A stretch of DNA of 64,000 nt from Sympetrum striolatum (lineage: Eukaryota; Arthropoda; Insecta; Odonata; Libellulidae): positions 54,320,939 through 54,384,938 of the forward strand of contig OX388351.1 of assembly GCA_947579665.1 (NCBI GenBank). The letters run 5' to 3'. Below the pieces are notes generated by a model, which was not told the origin of the DNA, did no database searches, and worked only from the letters and a program-made list of their open reading frames with translations. Below are positions 23,891 to 34,662 of the stretch, piece after piece; the first letter of the stretch is position 1, and each line of letters starts with the position of its first letter. Position numbers and translations under genes: made by a program.

Positions 23891-24298
23891 GATGAAGGCT
23901 CTCCAAATTCCTTTTCGTTCACAAAGTCTTCTCCTAATCCAGAGAAAAATAGTTAATTTTCTCATGTGAGAACTTTAAAATACAACATGGAAAAAAATTA
24001 AATACTTGCATGAAAATATTAGAAGCCTGATTTAGAAACATTAAAATAACAATTACAACCAAATGTTCCATTGCATTAAATAAGTAATGGCATCGTTACC
24101 TCAAGCACTGCACTACATTGCGCAGCAGTACAAATCTACTTCTACTTATATGCAAAGATAAGTAGAATGATTTAGAATAACTCAATAATAACAATTACAA
24201 ATTTTGTGTCACAATAAATATCGGCATAGTTACCTCAGGTTCTGTACTGTTCTGCAAAGGGCGGTTGAACTGACTTAGTTGACGATCTGCAGAACACT
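23830..24298 (-). other. SPH copy 1: 5'UTR exon, first intron and signal-peptide exon
   Basis: The non-coding exon 1 runs 24234-24298, from the predicted start site to a GTAACT donor. Intron 1 is 23934-24233 and ends in 'ctctggattag'. Exon 2 is 23830-23933, with the ATG at 23888-23890 after 43 bases of leader. The same structure, with all splice signals, is found in copies 2 and 4, which supports this start. Confidence 0.8.
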
Positions 24299-24329
24299 GA
24301 TTTCTTCGGACAGCAGCAGGGTTTATATA
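24296..24329 (-). promoter_or_regulatory. TATA box and initiator of SPH copy 1
   Basis: On the minus strand TATATAAA occupies 24329-24322 and the arthropod initiator TCAGT occupies 24300-24296. The A lies 31 bases after the first T of the TATA box, the standard spacing. Both elements are identical in all three gene copies. Confidence 0.85.
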
Positions 24330-24354
24330 CACCTCCGGCAGAGGTGGAGGGGGA

Positions 24355-24830
24355 GCATACGACATCGCCATCTTTAACAGCATACACATGACGTCTGACT
24401 CTTCAGGTTTTCTAGGAAAAGGCTAGATTAACGTAATTTCTTGTGTTCAGCAGTGGAGGTTTTTAGCGCGTGTTACCTGAGCGTGGAGCAAGGAACGCAC
24501 GTGCCGAAGATACGTTATGGTATCAAGGAACCTACTAAAATTAACGTTGTAGCAATGGAACTGTTTTTATGGATTACACGTGCCATCTCCATCTTTAATA
24601 GCATATACGTGACATATGGCACCTCTAATTTACACGGAGAAGGCCGTATTTGCGTAATATCTCCTGTTCGTCAGTGGGTTTTTTTTGCGCACGGTACCCG
24701 CACGTGGTGCACAGAATACACGTGGCATAAGTACACTGTGAAAATAGGACGAGTAGCATATTTAAGTTAACATTTTTCATAATATTATTTATTTCTGCAA
24801 AATTTCTTGACATTCGAACTAAATTAGAGA
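24355..24830 (-). repeat. Inverted R-repeat fragments upstream of the SPH promoter (U1)
   Basis: Reverse copies of R: a short piece at 24361-24390 ('catctttaacagcata') starts about 32 bases upstream of the TATA box. A longer piece runs at 24440-24830 (including 'gaaggccgtatttgcg'). A forward R copy lies beyond the gene's 3' end at about 20590-20790, so the gene is bracketed by inverted R copies. The long frame at 24441-24770 is repeat-derived and not a gene. Confidence 0.7.
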
Positions 24831-25499
24831 TTCTGTTTTAATATTTAAATAAAGCAATAGTGCAAATGATAAAATTAATTAATGATGGAATGGCAAAGAG
24901 AAACCGGGATGAAAAATTTGCTCGATCTACCAAGATGCACATACTAGCAATGCCGGCTTCCGAAAAGAAGACTTCAAGTTCACGTTTATGCCGTGAACAC
25001 CTACCTAAATGTGGGAACGAGTGGAGATGAAATGACCGACACCTCAGCGAAGAGAGCAGCGTAGGATTACATTTCAACAACCTCACTGATACTGGTGGAA
25101 TACTCCAATGACTTGTTAATAAAGCTAGCCAATTGTCAGTTGGGACTTTCGTAGTAAAAAATTAATTATAAAGAACGCCGTTTCCAGCCTTACGCTAACA
25201 ATCATACGAATGGTTTACACCGCTGTTACTCGAATTTGAATAGGGGCATGCGGTAAAATGAAGTATTACTTCTTTGCAGATGAGAACATTCGCCACCGAT
25301 CCGATGCTCCGCTTACTTACAGCGATTTATTTATTCATAGAGTATGTCGTAACTGTGTCGACTGTGGGTGATAGAGCGTTTCACCCCGACAAATGAGATC
25401 GGGAGATCAGCGACGGGAACATTGAGACTCAGGAAAGCAGATGGTAAAATGAGATAGGAATGGTTTTTATTCTTTTGGTTTTTTACAATAGTGGTACTC
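24831..25499. other. Non-coding stretch between inverted R and the GC-rich segment
   Basis: Shared with 38290-38960 and 56790-57440. No gene is seen. Frames in it are broken differently in the three copies. Confidence 0.5.
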
Positions 25500-25860
25500 A
25501 GAAACTAGGTCCAGTTATCGACCTCCGCGGGCTCGGCACACCTGGTGGCAGCGTTCGGGGTCGTAGGTGTCCGGGGAGAGGGCTTCTAGGGGTCGATCGC
25601 GTGTTCCTCTTGGTGACGGAAGGCGGTGGGCAACGCTGCCTGATTACCGTTGCCCGGGGCACCCGGCCCTCGGAGAGACCTCAGACCCTTCTTTGGGCAA
25701 GAGTCCGGCGAGGCAGGGCGAAGCGGGAGGTGCCGAGGAATCTTATTCACTGCGACACTTCAGACATTCGCCCTTCTCACGTGATTTCGGAGGAACGGGC
25801 AACCCTGAAAAGTCAGAGGAGGATACCTCGGGGAATTATCAAAGAGGTGTTATTTTTCTA
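25500..25860 (+). other. GC-rich segment, U1 copy
   Basis: About 330 bases are clearly richer in GC and CpG than anything nearby ('ggtggcagcgttcggggtcg', 'gagtccggcgaggcagggcg'). Overlapping open frames exist in two phases here and in the U2 and U4 copies, but frame and ends are not conserved. This copy lacks about 100 bases that the others have after 'cacgtgatttcggagga'. I do not recognise a protein. A decayed retroelement leader or CpG-rich exon is possible. Confidence 0.5.
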
Positions 25861-28800
25861 AAATTTATCAGTTTTATATGCTCACTATAGTCCATAGTTT
25901 GAGTAGTCCCTCGCACAGCTGATGCAAATTCGGATTTACATTAATTTAGGGCATATATTGCTGCTACATCATGCAATTGCTGCAAAATGACACCATTATC
26001 GCAATATTTCGATGCATTACCTTAAGCCTTCCGGAAAATTTGCCCTCTTCAAATTGCTATGGTACGTTTCCGTGAAGCATGCCATATTCATTGAGCTACC
26101 GTGTAACAGCAAATTAGGATGATGCCATACTATTCTTGATATCAAGATATTTGATCACCACCGAGCTTTCTCAAAGAAATTTCTCTCCGGTGCTGAATTT
26201 CTGCTTCGTCTTTAAAAAAATAATTTAATTCAATTCATAACAGATGATCAGCGTTTAATTATCATACCATCAAGCATATAATTTTCCTGATACCACATTT
26301 TGGTAAATGGAATGTTTTTCTTTTCAAATTTTTTATATAATAGAACAAAATATATTATTCTCTTACCTTTGTCTCAGCCTTGATCATGGCTGTGTTGAGG
26401 TTTGAGTACTATGAATCAGAATCATCATTTTCTTTCAAGGATTAAGCATTGGCCCTGTTCCGGTTTCATCTGTACCCTGGAAGTCTCCAACTTTTTCACT
26501 ATCTTCCGACATTTTTCCATAATCTTTGCATTATCTGTTGAAATTTTCTGTTTATATTTGTTGCTTAGCTGCTGTCTTCCCCTTTGAATATTGGCTTTAA
26601 TTCAGGTCTCTCCTTAAGGAATGTCAAGGGTATTCGTAGATTCATTGTGCTACACCTACGTGGATATGTCTTCTAGCATTTTGGGTTGGTGAAGAAAGCA
26701 AGGACATAATAACTCACTCCTCATCCTGTCTACGACTATGCCTCATTTCACTACTCGCACTTGTTAGCTAATGTTACTATTACTACTACCATGCAAATAA
26801 AATTTTGAAAAAGAAATTCTCTTGAGGTATCATTTAAAACCATTAATGAAGGAAATAAAATGTCCAATATTTATAGATATTCAATGAATTTGTCTCACTT
26901 GCATATACACTATATAGTATAGCTTCCTATGTTTATTCTATCTCAAATTGCTGATTTCAGCGTTCCTCACCACGTCTCTACCGGTTTTTGGAAACAACGG
27001 AAATATCCAGATGGCTGACCTAAAAAACATCCTGTGTGTTGGCTTTTCGTGTGTGAATTAGTTACCGTTTTCCAATTTTCATTTCGTAAAAGTTTTTTCC
27101 TGCGTTTATTTTTTTCTAATATAATTTATTTATTGGATATCTTATTGCCTTTTAATTTCATATAATTCATAATATATCTTATTTCATATTTTGGCTACTT
27201 GGATACTATTCGATGTTCTTTTCTTGGTTATTTTTTACATAAGATGTTAAATGTTTCCAGCCAAGGATAAGTATACTTCATTTAGAAGGCAACAAGCCCT
27301 GCTCACCGTAAAAGTTCAAGATTTTTTTTATTTATCAGGTACCCTGAAAAGTAATGCCATGTATAATCAATCCCTGGGCGCTTTTGATATGCAATTATGT
27401 AAAGTTTTTTTATGTGTCTTAAAATTAATTTGAAAGAAATTCCTACATTTTAAGTGACATAAGTTCAGAATATGAAGGATATTATATTTAACCAAAGATT
27501 ATTGAAAGCGAAGAAATTTTCCATAGCGCACTTCCAAGCGAGTGCACACGCAAGTCCTATCCGTATGTAGTGATTTCCTAGAAATTTTACGTTAGCAATT
27601 ATGAGGAAAGAATATTTTCCACCGTAGGTCTAAGGGAGCGTGACATACTATGGTATTGTCGAATCATCGTACCGACTTCTTATGTCAAGTTAAATGCAGT
27701 AAAAGCGGTAATTGTTTGCGTATTGTTGATACCAATTCGATGCAATTGACGTCAATTATTTTTCTATTTATTGATCTCAATCTGATAACTTTCATACGAG
27801 GAGATTCAATCAAAAATTAAAATGAAGAAAAAATTTAATTTTAATATCTTAATATAATTAAATTTAGAAAATAATAAATTTAATTCTAATAACTCATAGC
27901 TCATAATGCCGGTTTTATATTGTTGATTTTCCTTATCCCATAAGGCCTATTGCTATCTCTGGCGTCCCTAGAAAAGTATTTCATTGAACAAAATTGCAAT
28001 GAAAAGATTCAGCAGGAATCATTCCATCTCATTCTCATGCCTTTATTTCCAAGCCTAACAAACAAAAATACCGTAAATATAAGATACTTTGTACCAATTT
28101 TTTGAAATTTCTTAGAACAACCTTGAAGATATCATAAATTTTTAATAGTCTCAATCTTCGTTATCATCTTCACACAACTCAGCTCACTTAATTACAAATT
28201 ACATTTATCGAGAGATCATCATGTTCATCAAGTTTGCTATGAAAAATAACTCAATTGGTCCGTCGCTTCCCTTATGATATTGTTACTAGGCTGGAAAGTG
28301 GGGGACATATTGGTAACGAGTTTGTTTAAGCGACGGTGTTGATTGTTGAGAGGGTCAGTGAATGAAAGGTTGGATCGTTTTGACGGTTGTAATTTTATAT
28401 TTGGCTTTGCTCGATTGAATTTAGAAAGTTAAGCTTGTTTTTTCTTTTAAAACGAGTCTCACTTATCCCCGAACTCACGGTTTCCGTAACAATATTATAC
28501 CTTTGTCCCAACTTCCATTATCTACTCAAAGCTTTGTAAAAAGAGTCAAGGCCAAAGAAAGACTCGGGTTTAAAAGAAAAAAACGACATCTGGATAGCAT
28601 ACCTTATAATTCAAAGCGAATAAAACAATTTTTAAATTCGAAGCTGCCGGTTTCGATAGATTGTTAGGAGAGTGCTTGTAGGTACTGTCTTACAAATCGC
28701 TCTCCATATAATCTCTTCTAACATATTTTGGTAGATGAATAATTTTTGCAATATTGTTCCAAGAAAAAAACACTTCCCGTCGGAGTTCTTCATAGGATAT

Positions 28801-29369
28801 TCATATTTTGATTAAAAATAACAATTTGTACTTATTCCACAGCAAATACTGTGGAAAAAGTAGAGATTGTTATTTTTCATCATGACGTTTTTCCACATGA
28901 CATTTCCGGAGACTGTGAATTTTCATAATTTGTTCGTCAGTCCTACTTATGTTTCCTTCTCTGGTTTATCGTATCTACATATCCTAATATCATCAAACGT
29001 AGTTTCACAAATCTGTAGTAAGACTATAATGTAAGAATTGAAAGTAAGAAACTGGTACCCATAACAAGATGTATTTTGGTAGGCAATATGGTTTCGACAT
29101 TTATAACATCATCAGGGGTAAAGATTGATTATTATTTGACATATTTAGCAAAAATGTTAAGATAAATAAAAAGTAAAGTTGTGTCTGCGTCGGACCAGAC
29201 GGTGAAAGTTATACTTCTTTGGCCATTCGCACACGCCCATCCACACACACACACACACACTGACTGACTGTCAGGATGTGTAAATGAAATATAAGACTTT
29301 TTCCTCTGTTATCCAATTTATTTCTCTTCAATATATTATTATGAGTGCCTTCATTATTATATTACAAAC

Positions 29370-29935
29370 TTATACATCATCATTACCAATAATCTCTTCT
29401 ACAATCATTCTTTCATCTTGACTATATTCTGGTTCCATATTAGAAATCGCACTGTATTCCAAGAAAGACACAATCGGTTTATGATAACTAAAGTAACTAA
29501 CAAATATTCTAGATTCAAACCTTTCAATATATCTACTAAATACAGCATCGATGGTCGTCCCGTATTTGGTCGTACTTTGTACGGAACCGCCTTTAGTATA
29601 AATTAATAAGTTTTGGTGTATAAACTTTTTGATTTGCCTCACAGTTTTACCAGGGGATATGTATACCGCCACGACTACAAATTCTCGACCAGTTTTTGGA
29701 ACGCATTTACTGACACAAATTTCTCCAATAGCAGACATTGCTAGAGCAAGAGATTCTGATGCCCTTGAATGAACATCCATGTGAGAAGTGACCATATGAC
29801 TATTGTCATTTTGGTTGTGGTTAATTGCTACTCCTCCCACGCTAACCTTTTTTTTCATCAATGGCTAGTTCAGAGTCGGATTCCGACGACGATTCTGTTA
29901 ATTTTTGCAAGTCTCGTTTATCCATTATTGTCGTT
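29370..29935 (-). pseudogene. Endonuclease/exonuclease/phosphatase-fold (EEP) transposon ORF, damaged (U1)
   Basis: From ATG at 29933-29935 (MDKRDLQKLTES) the frame breaks in an A-run near 29853: 8 A against 10 in U3. It then reads GGVAINHNQND, VVAVYISPGKTV, TTIDAVFSRY and SYFSYHKPIVSFLE. TIDAVF and SYHKP are the C-terminal catalytic blocks of the EEP family. An in-frame deletion relative to U3 removes the central GDFN metal-binding block. The product could not be an active nuclease. Confidence 0.75.
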
Positions 29936-30327
29936 TTCTGAAAAAATAATAAAAAAAAACAATATGTACTTCAGGACAAAAATTGAACATATGGATGCTT
30001 GTCAGAAAAGTGTCATTTTGGGATACAAAATATCCCGAAAAAAATGTTCACATTGGATGTTGATAGTGGTTCAAATCGCTTGTCTTCAGCCCATTTTTCA
30101 AAAAATGCCTAGTATCCCAAACGAAATCTGTAATAAGAATTCTGCCTAATTTTAACCAGTTTTTCATCCACGAAAATGAAAAAACCTGATCGATTAATAA
30201 TTAAAATTTCAAAATCCAGGATTTGCATTTTGCAATCTCAGGTAATATTTTTTGCATATTAAAGCATAAAGACGTTGGAGGGGGATTCCGCGCGGGGTTA
30301 CAAGTCTCTCTGCAACGCATACATCAA

Positions 30328-30399
30328 GTGGCTCCGTGGGTGAATGGTTAAGACGCTTGTCTACTACGCTAGAGTCCCAGGTTCGATCCCCGGCTGAGA
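30328..30399 (+). other. tRNA-like segment inside the endonuclease element (U1)
   Basis: It has a D-arm/box-A-like 'gggtgaatggttaagac' and a perfect box B 'ggttcgatccc' at tRNA spacing. The anticodon and acceptor stems do not pair well, so a functional tRNA is unlikely. The U3 element carries the same segment at 48804-48874. Confidence 0.55.
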
Positions 30400-31889
30400 A
30401 ATTATTTTTCAAAATTTACAGAAAAATAGGCACTTACAGAAAAATCTAACGCGAAAAATCTCACGCGTTACGCGGTTTTTCGACCGACACCCCATCCCGT
30501 TTCAACGAGCGCAAAGAAGTATAACCTCAAAAAAAGATAGGAATTAGAAGAGGGATAATAAAGAGGTGGTAATTGGAAAACAGAATTTACAAGCAGAGGA
30601 AGGAATTGGGAAAGCAAATTATGAGAAGTAGTCTTTGATAATCTTGTTATTCTGATTGGAAAGGATTAAAAATTTCGTAGTTGTTCTATAGCGTTAGAAA
30701 ATATCTTTTATTTTGGAAATTAAGGAATTTCGTTCCTAATGTGAATATACGGCTTGATTACAAACGGTGCCTGGCTATTCGGGAATCCTCTAAACGACCA
30801 TTCGGTGTTTTATCCACTCCTTGTAGAAATTCCAGCAGATTTGGTCCACATAGAATCAGGGACAATCTCTGTACTCGAACTGTTGATCCCGCTCTTCTCT
30901 CTATGGTTTGCCCATTCTTAAGAAGGTACCCAATCTCCGGAGAAGCCTAAAAAGCAATCTTCATGTGGTTTTTGTGAAAATCCGTGTTATATTTGTGCTG
31001 GTCTTCTCCGAAAACGTAAGGAAGGTGTATTTCGGTAGGGTAATGTTGTACCTAAAGCATCTTTGGATTCGGTTCCAATACAAATTTGCTAATTCTTAAA
31101 TGTGAAGATGATCATAGTGGTGCGAAGGGTTCTAATCAAAGACACCGAATAGTCATATGGTTGTAACGTCCTCATGGATCTTGGGATGAGAAAAAAGTAA
31201 GATAACGTGGCTATGGACAAAGAAAATGAAGGCAGTTATTTATTGGGAAGGACTGTGTTGAAAATCTGGTAGTATTCCTAGTAATTTCTCAAGGATGATT
31301 CCGGAAACGTGTCTGAGGCAATAATGTTGAAGCTCAGGTCAAAGAAGTTGAGAGTTCCATGATCGGAATTTTCAGAAGTGAAGAAAAATGGCCGGGATAT
31401 AGGCTACTAATGAGACTGATAAAATAGATAGCCTTATGTTCCATTCCATTTCCACATGACGCCGCACAGTTAGCTATAATCGATAAAAGCTGGACAATAT
31501 ACGGAAATGTTTCTTGAATGTGGACCGTGAATAGCATAAATACTGATGAATAAATTCTGAATACAAACTTGTAAGTCATTTTCATTGATTTGTTTTTGTC
31601 TTTGGGTAAGTGACAACAAAGGAAATGTGGACATATGTTTTTTCAGAAACAGGATACATTAACATGTATATCCTGGACCATAAGTCTATTGCATTAAAAA
31701 TACAATATGGTATACATTGCACTTAAAGAGTCTTAGTAGATCGAAAAACTGGAATGATATTCCTTATCACGGAAAATCAAAAATGCTGCACTTGGATTTT
31801 GCTTTTAATGACACGATAGAACTGCAAAGGAACATGCTGTTTGATTTGGATTCTTCAGTGTATATGGGCGTCAATTGCGGATAGTTTAC

Positions 31890-32922
31890 GAGGAATACAA
31901 TCCTTCGACCACACGACCACTTACGTATTGTGAATCTCTCCCTTTTCCAGTTCCACCGAACGTTCTTGAAGATGTGCCGCTGAAAAGCAACTCAGAAATT
32001 GAAAGCTGTGATGCTGATGATTAGGAGCCGGAAGAAGATTCTGTGCCCAAATTATTCAATCAAGATGAACTGAATGATTTAACACTTGACTTGAATCTGA
32101 CAAAGGATTTCTTGGATCAGGCTTGAAAGCATAAAATCTTCTTCTACCTTGGGTTTTGTTCTTTTGGTATAGGACCAGAGAAAAGGAATTAATAAAATTC
32201 TTTAAAGAAGATGACTCTCTGGTTTATTTTTGTGAATGTAAGGGTTTATTGAATTTCTTTAAGGTCAATCACAATCCAAGTGAGTGCAGGTAATTCATAG
32301 ATTTGTCCAAAAGTAGCCTCAAAGGTGTACTTTTTCATAATGGAAATTTGTTTGATTCAGTACCCATTGCACATTCAGTACTTCTCAAGGAGACGTACGA
32401 ATATCTCAAAGCTATGCTTAAATATGAGAACTATGGAAAAAATTCTTGGACAGATGGTTGGGATTTAAAAGTTGTTGGTATGTTACTTGATATAAAAACC
32501 GACTACACAAAAAGACGAGTTTCATTTGTAAATGGGACATCCGAGCCAAAGAAATGCATTGGAAGAAGACAGACTGGCCCGAAAGAAAAGCCCTCCAACC
32601 CGGTACACAGAACATAAATGTACCACTCGTTCAACGAAGCAAGATACTATTACCTCCTCTGTACATAAAACTCGGATGAATGAAACATTTCACTAAAACT
32701 CTTCGAAAGGAAGGTGACTACTTTCAGTACTTGGTAACAAGATATCCCAAAGTATCTTATGAGAAAATTAAAGATGGGATCTTTGTTGGTCTAAAGTTTA
32801 GAAATATAATGAAAGACTTATTGTTTCAATATGTAATGAATACAGTGGAAAGGAGTGCCTGGATTTCGTTTAAAGAGGTAGTAGCCTACTTTTTGGGCAA
32901 CAAAGTACAAAAGAATGGTTAA
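31890..32922 (+). pseudogene. Transposon-like multicopy arthropod protein, pseudogene (U1)
   Basis: Homologous to 50365-51410. It shares that copy's TAG (32022) and TGA (32676) and adds an 11-12-base loss near 32107 plus other frame changes. The conserved core reads LHNGNLFDSVPIA, LLKETYEYLK and, after the TGA, VSYEKIKDGIFVG and FKEVVAYFLGN. The family is an uncharacterised protein found in many copies in arthropod genomes, presumably transposon-derived. The C-terminal half is missing. Confidence 0.7.
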
Positions 32923-34662
32923 CCTTCCTTCCTAACTAAAACATTCATCTTATTACCTTTATTGGTTGAATGTTGCTTCACTTTGCTTTCCTGTGCTCAA
33001 TTACCTCCTTCTTAAGCAAATATAGGTCTTTCGCAAGTGTAAGAGATGTCATTTGTTCGTAATCATCCTATGCCTTCTTTGCTGAGGAGAAGGCTATATC
33101 TTTCCTCGTATTCCCACATGTGTAATCATAATGAGTGCTGGTTTGGTGGTTCATGTAAACTCTAGAAATCCCTGTTAAGCGCCATCTCCTTATTTTTCCT
33201 ATAGTCATTCCCACCCCTTATGCCATCCAACATCTTTTGTCTTCGTGTTTGCGTCTAAAAATAAGAAGTGAACAAATATATTTCAGAAGCAGGAAATGCT
33301 AACGAGTATATCCTGAACGATTCGTCTAGTGTTGTAGCAATCCCATTCCGTATAAAATGCACTAAAATAGCTTGAGTGGATTGAAAAAACTGCAATTGGT
33401 GTCCCTGTTTACAGGAAAAGTAAGAATGCTGCACTTGGGATTTACTCATAATACCATGATAAAAACGCAAAGGCACATTCTGTCTCACATGGATTGGTTA
33501 TTGTTTATGGGCGTAAACTCCGGATACTTTATGAAGTATACATAATTAATCTGCTATTAATCTTAAGCCGTGGTGAAGTTTTCGTTGTTTGAGCTTTGGG
33601 AAATTAACCTTGGGATCATATTTTTCTAATTAAATGAAGTCATTATCTTTAAATCGCAAATATGATTTACATAAGATGAAATAGGAATTTATCGTAGCAC
33701 TAGGACGCGTACGACATCCTAAGGTCAAGAGAGAAGTGAAAAGTAGTGAATCCGGTGGTACTCGAACCCTGGACTTCTACTTTTCCTACGTGGCTCGGCA
33801 CTGTAGTAAGTTTGACACCTACATTGAAAGTGAGAGGGCTGGATTCACGTTTGGAAAGCTAAGTGAATATATATCTAATCCTTACCAACTTATTTCACCT
33901 TAAATAGCTGCCGTAGAAGATTTCTCTCAGTTTTAACACTGCTATCCCATGTTTCAATTAATTTTTATTCTCAAAGACTCACTTTATTTGGATAATAAAA
34001 AGGAATCTTTAAAAAGGTTCAAGGGTAACGAAAAATCTGGTATTAAAATATGTTATGGTACCATGTTCCTTGTTGTCTTATCGTTCCTTCGGCACATTTA
34101 TTCTATGTCCCACGCGAAGCTAACACGCTAAAAGAAAATTTCAGTTCCGGCCAGAATAAACTACGCAAATATTGCCTTCTCCATTTAAAATGAAGGATTC
34201 ATATCTCACGTAATCTTAACAAAAACCTTAAATAATTTTATTATATTAACATCAAAATATAGATGAGGATAGAGGAAAGGGAAATAACGTTTCTCCATTT
34301 TGATAATAAAACTCAGATTTCAATCCGAAAGTTTTTTATTCATCCTCAAAAACAATGGTGCAATATGAAAATCAACAGAATGATGCAAAATAAAATATGA
34401 GGATGAGAAAATTCAAGCAGAAAAAGCAACAATTCAAACAAAGCATTATCAAGTATCATAAGTAGGAAACATTGGCCTATATATAGCTGACATAATGTCA
34501 TAACATATAATATGACAAATACCTCAAGAAAGCCGATGGCTCATGAGAGAATTCTGATTTAAATCATTACATTTCCCTGTAACAGTATTTCAATATGAGA
34601 GTTCCTCTATATTGATTGCAGCTATAGGCCAAAATAATCCTACTCAAATGATCAGGTGCTAA

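Larger units (their letters stand above)
29169..30531 (-). mobile_element. Endonuclease-bearing transposable element, internally deleted (U1)
   Basis: It is inserted between 'gagataaa' and 'gataggaatt'. U0 (19139) and U2 (42805) have these joined. GTTATACTTCTTTG at 29208-29221 and its exact complement at 30512-30525 form 14-base inverted repeats near the ends. Content on the minus strand: a tRNA-like segment (30328-30399), an endonuclease ORF remnant (29370-29935) and a CA microsatellite (29242-29260). The U3 copy is about 150 bases longer. The endonuclease type is known from Helitron/Helentron-like elements, but no helicase or Rep domain is visible, so the class is tentative. Confidence 0.7.
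20082..33534. repeat. Array unit U1 (complete, with endonuclease element and transposon-like pseudogene)
   Basis: Order: tRNA-like and R repeat (20280-20790), SPH gene (21225-24298), inverted R (24430-24830), GC-rich segment (25500-25860), LINE fragment edges (about 26440-26600), AT-rich body (26600-29165), endonuclease element (29169-30531), end block (30532-31665), pseudogene (31890-32922) and exon-like segment (32930-33250). The body from 26600 to 29165 shows no gene. U1 resembles U3 in its second half. Confidence 0.88.

Noticed and set aside
21225..24298. SPH gene as an active trypsin-like protease
   Set aside because: The positions of the catalytic His and Ser are Ser and Ile in every copy, and the glycine beside the active-site Ser is Arg.
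24441..24770. 109-codon frame upstream of SPH copy 1
   Set aside because: It consists of inverted R repeat and is closed in U2 and U4.
29242..29260. CA repeat as a CRISPR-like or regulatory array
   Set aside because: It is a simple dinucleotide microsatellite, also present with a different length at 47574-47598.
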